Origin: Yponomeuta sedellus
Lineage: Eukaryota; Arthropoda; Insecta; Lepidoptera; Yponomeutidae
Direction: 5' to 3'
Length of the DNA stretch: 64,000 nucleotides
Assembly: GCA_934045075.1 (NCBI GenBank)
Contig: OW203745.1
Location: 16,309,768 to 16,373,767, forward strand
The first letter of the stretch is position 1. Each line of letters begins with the position of its first letter. The notes below the pieces were generated by a model that saw nothing but the letters and a program-made list of their open reading frames with translations, did no database searches and was not told the origin of the DNA. This document shows positions 1 to 9,560 of the stretch, piece after piece. A program made the translations under genes and the position numbers.

Positions 1-861
1 AATAACGCTCATAATTGTAAGCCTACAATAAACAATCTATTGCAAATTAATTAAATTGTCACAAAGTTGAGTTTACCAACAAAATTATTATGTAAACATT
101 TGTGATTTTTTTGTGTGTGCATTTTTAAATAATGATTTCCGTAATCACTATTAGTAGCATCATACGCAAGTGTACGAGACAGTACCACAGATTAGATAAT
201 AGTTACTACGTAACAGATACATCACTCCCATACTTAAGCAAAAATACCTACGATATAATAGCCTACAAAATCTTAATAATAATAACTACTGTTCACAGCG
301 AGCAGAAATATACCATAAGTACCCGCTCAAAGAGTCGAGATTGTGTTGCCCACCGTGCGATTCACGTGCAAGCGCGTCATCGCACGAATGCGCTAGGGTT
401 GTACCTATGATGATTATTACTGTAATAAAACGAATGTTGTGAAATAACCATATTTATTTATTTGTCAAAAATATGTAATATAAAATGACAAGCTGACCTT
501 GTTTGAGTTGTTATTAGATCAGGCCTCCCTATTATCTCAAACCAATTGCGGCGTCTCAAAAGCAAACATTAAGGTATCAAACTTAATTTTTCGTCATTGT
601 GGGCGATTAATCCTGAAATTGGAATGGGTTCTATTTGTCCCTCTCTATTCCTAGACAAATATCTAAAAAAAAGGGGACAGACAAAACTGATTTTAGTTTT
701 TGGATTGGGCGTGGCGGTCAGAGTCGACCACATTATATTGGTTTGAATTCGAGAAATACGTAAATATTTGACATCCATGTTTGTTGTACATGTTTTGATT
801 CTAATGTTTACTACGAAACACTAAAAATCCAATTTAGTTGTACTAAATTAAATTAACATTA
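1..861. other. AT-rich stretch, no gene recognised
   Basis: Nothing here looks like a coding exon. The longest open frame (132-410) has no recognisable domain and an amino-acid composition typical of random AT-rich DNA. A poly(A)-like AATAAA lies near 423. The segment near 187-206 is shared with 40360-40380, so part of it is a dispersed repeat. Confidence 0.5.
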
Positions 862-974
862 AAAACAAATACACGCACGACAAAGATGGTTAACTACCAT
901 CGATAAAATATTACTAAAGTAGTAATATTTTATCGATGGTAACTACCCATCTTTGTCGTGCATGTATTTGTTTT
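862..974. repeat. Long imperfect hairpin, 55-bp arms
   Basis: Arms 862-916 and 920-974 are reverse complements with about four mismatches and a 3-nt loop. The inner 22 bp pair perfectly. Transcribed on either strand this would fold into one long stem. It could be a small foldback or MITE-type element, or a small-RNA precursor; no flanking duplication was identified. Confidence 0.8.
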
Positions 975-1399
975 CACGACTCCACGACTTTTAGCAACAG
1001 TCGTGGAGCGAACTATTATAAAATTGTTATTTTTGGCATTTTCCATCAATGACGACTATGATTGTTGTGCATTTTTTTAATTTTTCGGTATAGCCACAGT
1101 ACAGCCGTGAAAACGTGACAGACAGAGACACTTACGCATAATAATATTAGAACGGATGTGGTTATTTAGAATCAAAATTAACAAGTCCACGAAAAAAAGC
1201 AGTTACTTTTATGTATTTATTTTACTTTTATAGTACCTACCTACCTAAATGTTTAAAGAAATAAATATAAGATTTAAAATACCACTTACCTTTCTTCGTC
1301 TCTCGGCAGTGAAAAAAATGATAATTCTTCATTTGTTTTTTTTTTTTACTTTTCACCCATCCACTGCACAATAATCAAGTAGTTTCGGCATTTCGAGTA

Positions 1400-1560
1400 C
1401 ATAGTTAACGCGGGAAACATGCGGTGCGAGCGCTCAGGCGGGCGTAGCGGCCCTTTGTCGGTTGTATCGTGGACGATACGCCGAGCGGCAGGTATATAAC
1501 GCGTGACCTTGAGCGAGTGACGGACGCCTGACAGTACAGCAAGAAGGTGCATGGCATTAT
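1400..1560 (+). promoter_or_regulatory. Possible RNA polymerase II promoter and 5' leader
   Basis: About 140 bp of GC- and CpG-rich sequence stands out from AT-rich surroundings. It contains TATATAA at about 1493-1499, followed 30-40 bp later by an initiator-like CAGT around 1531. The first ATG (1550) opens only four codons before a stop, so any gene would have a non-coding first exon; AAG/GT sites that could act as splice donors follow at about 1547 and 1569. No downstream coding exon was recognised, so this is inferred from composition and motifs only. Confidence 0.3.
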
Positions 1561-1570
1561 ACTAAAAAGG

Positions 1571-2524
1571 TTAATTTTCTTTTTATTTTAAATAGTTGTG
1601 TTTTGTTATTTGTCACTATGCATCTTCACCTAGAAATATTAAGATGTCTTAGTTAATGTTTTATTTTTATTACTAATAAGTACAGTCTATTAATAACTAT
1701 AAACTTTTGTTTGATTGCGACCCAAACAGTAAGTTTTATTGGTTTTCGGAAAAAATTATCCATATTGTTGCAGCCCAAACATTTTTTTTTAACATCTGGT
1801 TGATTGGTAAGTATTTTGCAAGCGCCTTCTGAGTTCCTCCGCTAAATAATTGTTGACGAAGCTCACAACGAGCTAATAATGCAAAAGAGAACTGAACACG
1901 TCATTAAAAAATAATTACAGGTACATTTTATACGAATCATTAGCAGTAATTAATTGCTGTTTGAGCACATCCAAGAGCATATCCAATTATGCAAGCGAGT
2001 TGTGAGCAGAGCCGGACTTTCCCTAGGGCCCGAAGAGGTTCTATGGCAGTCTAACTATGGCAAGATAATTTGGAAATTTCAGAGTTAAACCAGTTTTTTT
2101 ACTGCAAAATTTTGTATTCTCGGAAAATTTAATTTTCTTTATACTACTTCTTTGCAAAACAGTCTCACCGAAAAATCTCAATAAAAGCCCTAGATTTTTT
2201 TTGAATCTATATACCCAACCTAGGGCTAAGAAACAAAAGATTGCATTTTCTCCAAAAACAGTATTTTTACCAAAACCTAATATTTTTTCGAGGCACACCT
2301 GTCACGAGGATGTCTGCGGTACACTACACAATTACTTGTCCTGCCTGGCCCCTAAGACTCGATTTACTCGAACTAGACCGAGGCCATTTGTTCAATTCAG
2401 GTATGGCAGGATCCAATCATGGAAATCGAACTCACGGGCTCTGCTTTGGTAGTCAAGAGTGTTAACTGCTCGACCAACGAGGCAGTCAATCAGGTAAATA
2501 GTGTTTTCTAGTACTCACATAACA
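1571..2524. other. No gene recognised
   Basis: AT-rich sequence with no coding exon, tRNA or clear repeat that I could place. Short opposed open frames at 2041-2465 lack domains. Confidence 0.4.
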
Positions 2525-2605
2525 TGAACTCACGCCTGTATCCCAGAGGGGTAGGTAGCGATTAGCGACTGCAAATTGCCACGATCCTGACAGATCACCC
2601 ATAAC
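2525..2605 (-). repeat. LINE 3'-end fragment (family with CGCCTGTATCCC end)
   Basis: The stretch beginning CACGCCTGTATCCCAGAGG and ending with a 'gatcctgacagatcacc' motif recurs at 43017-43065 and 43619-43690 (same orientation) and in the opposite orientation at 50372-50410 and 63785-63885. At 43765-43998 the same family is joined to a reverse-transcriptase C-terminal frame, which marks it as the 3' end of a non-LTR retrotransposon. Confidence 0.6.
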
Positions 2606-2815
2606 GACCGTTTTTAGTGGAATGCTATCTGTTCACAGGTTTTTGGCTTTAGGTTCTCGGTCGGGGCTCCTAACGGGGATCCACTTTTTGTAAAAACTGA
2701 ATATATAATTATTTTCATTGGCGCCACCAATGGAAAACAAATTGTGAACCTATTCATAGCCGAATGCAATCGAGGAATTATGGTAAGAAACAAAATGAAC
2801 ATTCTAATAATTACA

Positions 2816-3295
2816 CTATTTTTATTTTTAATGCACTAACCCGTGCTAAGGAACAAATTTAAAAACCTATTTAGAGGCTAAAAATTTCACCCATGCCGGG
2901 ATTCGAACCCGCAACCTCTGGCTATCCGTACCAGCGCTCTACCAATTGAGCCAATGGGCGACTCACGGCATCAGTGAAATTTCGAACCTCTTTACAATAT
3001 TCTCTGTATTACGTACAGGCAGCGACATCTGACTTAAGCAAATTGCATTACTTACAGCCCCGACTACCTACTTTGCAGTTAGGTTTAACATCGGAACGAT
3101 ATCACTGTACCCACATGATTACACTATTTTTATTTTTAATGCACTAACCCGTGCTAAGGAACAAATTTAAAAACCTATTTAGATGCCGTGAGTCGCCCAT
3201 TGGCTCAATTGGTAGAGCGCTGGTACGGAGAGCCAGAGGTTGCGGGTTCGAATCCCGGCATGGGTGAAATTTTTAGTCTCTAAATAGGTTTTTAA
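2816..3295 (-). mobile_element. SINE A composite with inverted 5' part, flanked by 15-bp duplication
   Basis: SINE A is tRNA-derived. In sense order it has a leader of about 150 bp, a tRNA-like domain of about 72 bp, tail 1 (ending CCTCTAAATAGGTTTTTAAA) and tail 2 (ending in an A-rich GCATTAAAAATAAAAATAG). Here a minus-strand unit at 2816-3119 and a second tail fragment are followed at 3183-3295 by a plus-strand tRNA-like domain and tail 1. ATTCTAATAATTACA occurs exactly at 2801-2815 and 3296-3310, so the composite entered as one insertion. On the minus strand it has a normal A-rich 3' end and an inverted 5' part, as expected of twin priming. Confidence 0.85.
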
Positions 3296-3310
3296 ATTCT
3301 AATAATTACA

Positions 3311-4435
3311 AAGTTAGAATAGAAAAGGTTTATTTCAGACAAGACACACATAACACAACCACAAAAGTAGAGTAAAAGCATGGTGCTCACATTAAAACTA
3401 CGTTTTGTGATTTAAAATTAAATATTCTCATAAAACATTATTACAAACTTATAACTAGAAAAGTAAATAAATGAAACGACGTTTCAGTTTAAAGTGGGTA
3501 TGACGATGTTTGTCATGGCTTTAAAAAAGTTTCCATGATGTTTTTTTTTATCCAAATTCTATTAGGTGATACTGCTACAGTAAGGGCCCCACAGTGGGCC
3601 CTTTCTGAGCTGGATGCCACCTGAACTGCAACTCTGCACTCCACACTTGATGCCCAATAACCGCCGACGTTGGATCTGCCTATTCAATTTGTCATATTAT
3701 TCCTGGGCCGGATGCATAGGCCATAAAAACGGAATAATAATATAATAATTCAGTTATATTGCGCGATTTTGGATTTTGATTTCCTAATTAGTTCTTGTCA
3801 CTTGGCCACATTGTATCTGCGTGTGATCTAGTTTGTTCCTATTCTGTAATATAATTATCCATCATGGCCTTGTGGCGTCAAAAGTTCTCAAATGCAATAG
3901 GTCAATATTAATAAAATGTATCACACAGCAAAATGTATGTTAATATATTTATTGAAATTTCAAATCCTAGGCCGTTAGTGTCTTATCTGCATATAATGCA
4001 ATAGGTATTTGATAAATTAGTGCATTTTGTTAGTCAGATGAGCTAAATATGGACTCCCAGGTGAAATTGTCGGCAGTATTTAACAGATGTCAGATTATTT
4101 GGATGATTGATTGTTTAAAGATGCCATGGTTGTGCAACATCGAAGAGTGGACCGGTGTAAGAACCGCGGAGGAGCTGTTCAGGGTAACACGGATAGAGAC
4201 TGTTGTAAAGAGCTGATTGCCAACCTCCAGTTATGGAGAGGCATTTTAAGAAGCAGTTTATTTGCTATACAAATAAATCGTTATTTAAATTGTACGTTTA
4301 TAATAATAAGTATATAAGTATATTTAAGAAAAGGTATGTAAGTGTATTACATACCTTTTATTATTCTTAGGTATAAGTATGCGTCAATATTTGCACTGGC
4401 TACCTGGCGTTCAGCAACTTTCCATAATAAGGTTG
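3311..4435. other. No gene recognised; short hairpins
   Basis: AT-rich. Contains a short GC-rich palindrome around 3584-3604 (AAGGGCCCC with its complement) and a 13-bp stem at about 4329-4360 (AAAAGGTATGTAA with its complement). The open frame at 4111-4317 has no recognisable domain. Confidence 0.4.
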
Positions 4436-4552
4436 TCTGGAAGAAATTGCTTATAGCAACAAGGCCGCTGTACCTTTGTAAACACGTTTAATTTGTTGTC
4501 CTTTTCAGTGCGCAATAAAGAATTTTCTTACCTTATCTTAAATTGCTAAACA
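4436..4552 (+). repeat. LINE 3' end with TTATC-type tail
   Basis: The pattern 'ctggaagaaattgc...aataaggccgc...caataaagaat' followed by TCTTATC-like repeats recurs at 47645-47775 and 50227-50350. The poly(A)-like AATAAA and a simple-repeat tail are typical of a 5'-truncated non-LTR retrotransposon end. Confidence 0.6.
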
Positions 4553-4678
4553 TAAGCTACAAGTGAAGTCGCTCTTGTTAAACTGAAGTTCCTCTATGAT
4601 TAATGTGTTGAAATCAGTATGTATTTGTTAGTTTTATTAATGACTGTAATAGTCTATCTCAGAATGTACTATTAAGAC

Positions 4679-4845
4679 TTGGTTTTGTAAGTTATGTACA
4701 TTTGTGAAGTTACAGTAGCAAAACCACTCGCTAACTGTGTAGGAAAAGATCGTGAGGAAACCTGAGTGTCAGAGGTGATCAACTACTTCAGCGCTTGATA
4801 TTGCCAAGCCGCGGTGGGCACGCGTGGTAATAAGACCAAACCTAT
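4679..4845 (+). repeat. SINE B fragment
   Basis: Matches the body of SINE B, whose sense order is a tRNA-like head, 'ttttctaagttatgtac', 'ccactcgctaac', 'atcgtgaggaaacc', 'gtgtctgaggtg', 'ggcacgcgtggtaat', and a 3' end at 'ggctacataa'. This copy covers the body only. Better copies lie at 56137-56400 and 44630-44820. Confidence 0.65.
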
Positions 4846-4850
4846 ATGTC

Positions 4851-4925
4851 TTGTTACATAATTATATGTATTGTTACATAATTATATGTATTGTTACATA
4901 ATTACTTGTCTTGTTACATAATTAT
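4851..4925 (+). repeat. 20-bp tandem repeat, about four copies
   Basis: A unit of the form TATATGTATTGTTACATAAT repeats about four times with a few substitutions, directly after the SINE B fragment. Confidence 0.8.
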
Positions 4926-5547
4926 TTCTTCTATTTCATATATATATTTTTTATTTGATCTTAAAACTTATTAATTAGCATTAGTTTGAAAATGTATCTT
5001 AAAACTAATATTCGGACTTTCACGAGTGGAATGAATGACCAGCCATCAACAAAATTACCAAGCATCTTCTTAAATCCTTGAATATACTATGTAACAACAA
5101 AAACTTGTCCAAATATGTTGATCTCTGTGCCACCGTAAACAACAAGTCAGAAAGGACATACATAACTGGTTATTCACACACTCACCACTTGAAACATGGT
5201 CCAAATCTACTTGAACTTTGTTAACATAGAATTAAGCTCACTGTACGGTTCTATTTAAACTGGTTACGTTGACGACGAACCTACTCTGCCGCAACACAGT
5301 TCTTAAACTAGTGCGGAGGGTAGTAGTAAATCTTTGGCTGTTACCATGTTCTGGGCGTTTGCTTACTTAACAAGCAAAGTAATTTGTGACCAACCTACCG
5401 ACTGAATATATCCAAACTGCTAACATTTTATTTTGAATAATAATCGCATAAGTCTTGTATTAAGCTATATGTAAGTAACAGCTGTTTTGTCAGGTCTTTG
5501 AGCAAATAAATAATTTCAATTCAAAAAAAAAACCCTTTCTTTCTGAG
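4926..5547 (+). repeat. Unplaced sequence ending in a LINE-like AATTCAATT tail
   Basis: No exon seen. The right end (about 5480-5527) carries AATAAATAATTTCAATTC and then poly(A), the same kind of 3' tail as at 58340-58408, so at least the last 50-100 bp are the 3' end of a LINE on the plus strand. Confidence 0.4.
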
Positions 5548-5792
5548 AGAAGGCATGTGCTATTATTTATATGACAATGATGTCTGGAAATAAAGTACGT
5601 AAAATGCATGACTTTTGCAAAAAAATATGTTAACTCTGTTAATTAAAAGGACTTTGAAAAGACTAAGTTTGGAGCTTTTTGTCCATTCTCCAAAATGATC
5701 AAGATTTTGAAATGGACACCTAGTTTGAATTGTAACGTTCATTAAACCGCAGTATCTGCGCTACTTTGAATAAAACCTTTTTTATTTCATAT
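5548..5792 (+). repeat. LINE X 3' end (5'-truncated)
   Basis: Shares the 3' end seen at 41600-41832 (+), 36258-36530 (-) and 18738-21290 (-): 'gacaatgatgtctgga', 'aaggactttgaaaagac', 'gtttgaattgtaacgttca', and a TTTCAT-type tail. In the 18.7-21.3 kb copy it is joined to a reverse-transcriptase C-terminus, so this is the 3' end of that LINE. Confidence 0.7.
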
Positions 5793-6309
5793 GCAATGGG
5801 ACGTAGGTACTTATAGGACGCGGCGGGCGTTTGTCTTTTAAAAAAAAACATAAAATAACTAACACTACTTTCAGTGTTAGTTGTTTTGTTTGATTTACAC
5901 GGACTAATTATGACTTCCCAAATTTCGGAGGGAGTTGGCCGCTCTTCGAGAATGCCAGATTCTTACTGCAATTATAATTTGAAAATGCGACATGCATGGG
6001 GAAATACTGTGCGTTACAGCATGGAAATTTACTTCAGTGTGTTGCTGTGCTAACTTAGCATTTAGTGCATAGTAATATCTGTTTTGAAGGCCAACAGTCA
6101 AGAGATTGAAACATTCACTTCACAATGTGGACCATACAAAATAAGAAGAAAACCCCTTTAGAACAATAAAGTACTTAAGTAAGAAATTCAATAGAAAGTT
6201 AGATCGATTGTGAAGTTGTTGAGAAAATGTAGGCACAAATTATTAGATATCTACTGGAAATAGACAAAGACTGACCACTAACAGAAGCTACACCTTACAT
6301 TTTCAATCT
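5793..6309. other. No gene recognised
   Basis: AT-rich. A perfect 10-bp stem (AACTAACACT with its complement) lies at about 5857-5882. The minus frame at 5904-6101 has no recognisable domain. Confidence 0.4.
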
Positions 6310-6660
6310 ATATATCTAAAATTCAAAGTCCTGACTGACTGACTCACTCATCAACGCCCAGCCCAAGCCGTTGGACCTAGGAAACTGAAATTTTGCACAC
6401 AGGGTCTATATATAATGTAGGCAAGGAATAAGGCCGATTCTTTTTTAATTCAACCCCTAAGGGGGCGAAAAGGGTTGCTAAAATTTGTATGGGAGGTTTA
6501 AAGAATGTTGTCTAATTTTCTTGAAACTTAAATAAATACTCTTCGACACAAATGATTGAACACGTGTTTCCCCGTTTTTTCTAAATTTAAGCCCTAAGGG
6601 AGTGAACAGGATTGTAATTCACGTCCACGCGGACGGAGTCGCGGGCAAAAGCTAGTAATT
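6310..6660 (+). repeat. Dispersed transposon-derived cassette
   Basis: Starts with CTGACTGACTGACTCAC and ends GCGGGCAAAAGCTAGTA. A conserved start of this kind, a 'gctgaaattttgcac'-like middle and a 'cgcgggcaaaagctagta' end are characteristic of a very common insect dispersed repeat of uncertain class. Related ends appear at 31070-31275 and 47195-47450. Confidence 0.5.
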
Positions 6661-6724
6661 TTATAAGGTGGAAAGAAAAACGATTGTCTAACACCGAAAT
6701 AAATAAAAGCATTTTGTATAGCTC

Positions 6725-6957
6725 GAAGAATTGCTCAGTTGAAGCGGCAGTGGGCAGGGCACATTGCTCGAAGACCTGATTGCCGGTGGGGCGAAAAAGA
6801 TCTGACCTGGCGACCAAAGACCAAGCGGCAAGCCGAACACAGGGCGCTCATTAGGGGAGCGATACCTATGTCCAGCAGTGGACTCGAAGACCACAGACCG
6901 GACGACGCAGGGTGGGCAGACCCTCCACCAGATGGTCAGACGACCTGGGCCTAGATT
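6725..6957 (+). pseudogene. RTE-like LINE C-terminal remnant
   Basis: The frame from 6739 reads RQWAGHIARRPDCRW and then WRPKTKRQAEH, which resembles the C-terminal 'W-x-GH-x-AR ... W-x-P' block of RTE-type reverse transcriptases in insects. It then passes into the usual 3' motif 'gtccagcagtggactc'. Only the last ~60 residues remain; the start and the polymerase domain are absent. Confidence 0.55.
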
Positions 6958-7093
6958 CTGCTAATTTTTTATAGTACAATGACCATTGCATGAACATGGC
7001 GATTTAATTTCGTTGCTGCATCAAGACTATTATAGGCATGCACATACATCAGACCTTTTAGGCGTCAACAATGGTATGAAAAGCATTGAAAAA

Positions 7094-7870
7094 TGTGCCT
7101 TACACTTTTTTAAATTTTCTCTAATATACAGGGCGTGCTTAACACATTTTTAATTGTTCTGTAATGTACAGAGTATGCTTAATACATTATAACATTTTCT
7201 ATAATGTAGAGTGTGCTTAACACATTTTTCAATTTTCTCTAATATACAGGGTGTACTTAACACATTTTTAATTGTTCTGTAATGTACAGAGTATGCTTAA
7301 TACATTATAACATTTTCTATAATGTAGAGTGTGCTTAACACATTTTTCAATTTTCTCTAATATACAGGGTGTACTTAACACATTTTTAATTGTTCTGTAA
7401 TGTACAGAGTATGCTTAATACATTATAACATTTTCTATAATGTAGAGTGTGCTTAACACATTTTTCAATTTTCTCTAATATACAGGGTGTACTTAACACA
7501 TTTTTAATTGTTCTGTAATGTACAGAGTATGCTTAATACATTATAAAATTTTTCTGTAATGTAGAGTGTGCTTAACACATTTTTCAATTTTCTCTAATAT
7601 ACAGGGTGTACTTAACACATTTTTAATTGTTCTGTAATGTACAGAGTATGCTTAATACATTATAAAATTTTCTGTAATGTAGAGTGTGCTTAACACATTT
7701 TTCAATTTTCTCTAATATACAGGGTGTGCTTAACACATTTTTAATTTTTATGTAATGTACATAGTGTGCTTAACTCATTTTTTTTATTTTCTGTAGCGTG
7801 CAGAGTGTGCTTAACACGTTTCTTAATTTTCTGTAACCTACCGTGTGCCTAAAACATTTCGAATTTTTTT
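7094..7870 (+). repeat. 118-bp satellite built of three ~39-bp subunits
   Basis: Landmarks 'gtgtacttaa' or its variant recur at about 7251, 7369, 7487, 7606 and 7724, a spacing of 118-119 bp. Each period holds three diverged ~39-bp subunits of the form 'cttaacacattttt...aatgtacagagtgtg'. Central periods are nearly identical and both edges decay, as expected when a minisatellite is homogenised by unequal exchange. Confidence 0.9.
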
Positions 7871-8364
7871 GTAGCACAAGCGTACCTTTTGCGTTTTACT
7901 TTGCCTCGTAGTTAATGACCACGGAGACCAATCTACGGAGAAAGCGATCTGTTTTCACTCTGCCACACCGCAATATCAATGATAACTACCTTACGTAGAC
8001 CTGTCCTTCAGAATACAGTGTTCAGATCTGAGAGTCACCTTAATTTGGCCTCAGTGAGAGTACTTTAATGAGGCTTGTTACCATTTTTACTGCTGATATT
8101 TATGTAGTAATTTTGCACTTTACCCCACTTATTGTATAGTCAAGTACTATGGCCGAAAGTGTATTTTTTCAATTCTAGCTTTTATTGTGTTTGTGGTAGG
8201 AGGTACGGTGATAGATTGAGTCTGACTGTCCACTCTCTTGGATCACAAGACTTGGATAAAAGTAATTTGTGCGGAATATATTCGTAATTTCAAATTTTTT
8301 TTGCTACCTAAGCAGAAATTGTGCTGTTATCTAACGCGGCCGAGTTTGAATTGTAATTCAAAGA
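7871..8364. other. No gene recognised
   Basis: Unique-looking AT-rich sequence; no coding frame, repeat boundary or RNA gene that I could support. Confidence 0.4.
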
Positions 8365-8375
8365 CTGTTCTGACA

Positions 8376-8838
8376 TAATACAGAGAATATTGTAAAGAGG
8401 TTCGAAATTTCACTGATGCCGTGAGTCGCCCATTGGCTCAATTGGTAGAGCGCTGGTACGGATAGCCAGAGGTTGCGGGTTCGAATCCCGGCATGGGTGA
8501 AATTTTTAGCCTCTAAATAGGTTTTTAAATTTGTTCCTTAGCACGGGTTAGTGCATTAAAAATAAAAATAGTGTAATCATGTGGGTACAGTGATATCGTT
8601 CCGATATTAAACCTAACTGCAAAGTAGGTGGTCGGGGCTGTAAGTAATGCAATTTGCTTAAGTCAGATGTCGCTGTCTGTACGTAATACAGAGAATATTG
8701 TAAAGAGGTTCGAAATTTCACTGATGCCGTGAGTCGCCCATTGGCTCAATTGGTAGAGCGCTGGTACGGATAGCCAGAGGTTGCGGGTTCGAATCCCGGC
8801 ATGGGTGAAATTTTTAGCCTCTAAATAGGTTTTTAAAT
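8376..8838 (+). mobile_element. SINE A head-to-tail dimer with 11-bp target duplication
   Basis: A 5'-truncated unit (8376-8579) runs straight into a full unit (to 8838) in the same direction, with a repeat spacing of about 309 bp. CTGTTCTGACA occurs at 8365-8375 and 8839-8849, so the pair entered together. Both tRNA-like domains have matching A- and B-box regions (GGCTCAATTGGTAGAGCG; GGTTCGAATCCC). The right end stops at tail 1, without the A-rich tail 2. Confidence 0.88.
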
Positions 8839-8872
8839 CTGTTCTGACAATTTAATGGATATTGCCCCACAT

Positions 8873-8938
8873 ATTAACCCACAGATTATCAAGCAGAAGA
8901 CTTGGCTACGTCTTCTGCTTGATAATCTGTGGGTTAAT
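8873..8938. repeat. Perfect 29-bp hairpin with 8-nt loop
   Basis: 8873-8901 and 8910-8938 are exact reverse complements, separated by TTGGCTAC. The hairpin lies 24 bp beyond the SINE A dimer's target duplication and 20 bp before a MITE. The perfect pairing indicates a recent origin or constraint. Confidence 0.92.
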
Positions 8939-8957
8939 CGATTTTCAATGTAGGTAC

Positions 8958-9142
8958 AGTCTGTTAGCTTTTAGAGTATACCTCGGGCTCTAGAGTAGGC
9001 TTCGGTTTTCGCCAATTTTTGCCGGTTTTCGTACTGATGATCGAGTCCTGATTTTGAAATTAAGTGTCATATTAGTTCCGATATTTCAATTACACGAATA
9101 TATCCGATAGCAGCCGATGTATATTCTAATAGCTAACAGACT
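8958..9142. mobile_element. Short foldback/MITE with AGTCTGTTAGC termini
   Basis: The ends are imperfect inverted repeats (AGTCTGTTAGCTTTTAGAG at left, complement at right). A longer relative lies at 56404-56634. In that copy the ends can be read as TA-flanked GTCTGTTAGC, which would suit a Tc1/mariner-type non-autonomous element, but this is not certain. Confidence 0.7.
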
Positions 9143-9264
9143 AGGTATACAGTCATTTTATCTGAGAAAAACAGGTGATTTTCGCGAATTAACCTTTATA
9201 CTGTAGAAATAAAGACTTTCGTACCCGCTTTCTTGAGATGAAAGACTGTGACAGCGTTTTTTAT

Positions 9265-9560
9265 TTCCTCACGATGTTTTCCATCGCCGTTAACGCGAGG
9301 TATTGTTACTATAACTACACAAATGTATATAACCTAAAAAACAAAGTGATTGGTGCTTGCCCGCGCTAGGAATTGTACTCTCTCGCTTCCGAGTCCATTG
9401 TTCAACCTACTGGTCTACCTGAGTATCTGAGGTGTTCAAAACCGCATCGCTTTTCGCAGAAATTGTTGGGCACGCGAGGCAGTTGAGCCTATACTCTCTC
9501 TGAGAGAAGGCCTGTGCAGTTCAACTGCAGGCAGTGGAACGTTTATGGCCTACATAAATG
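9265..9560 (+). mobile_element. SINE B with inverted 5' half
   Basis: 9270-9417 is the reverse complement of the SINE B head and body, ending at 'cctcacgatg'. From about 9418 the sequence continues in the sense direction from 'ctgaggtgttcaaaacc' to 'gtttatggcctacataa'. The two halves meet near the same internal point of the element, as expected of twin-primed reverse transcription. Confidence 0.65.

Noticed and set aside
132..410. 92-aa open frame at the left edge
   Set aside because: No domain, random-like composition in AT-rich DNA, and it overlaps a sequence repeated at 40360.
7094..7870. CRISPR-like array
   Set aside because: Repeats are contiguous with no unique spacers, and this is eukaryotic DNA; it is a satellite.
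8428..8500. Apparent tRNA gene (A box, B box, cloverleaf-like arms)
   Set aside because: The same sequence recurs more than a dozen times with SINE tails and target duplications. The anticodon loop reads ACGGATA, with C in place of the universal U33, and the acceptor stem is imperfect.
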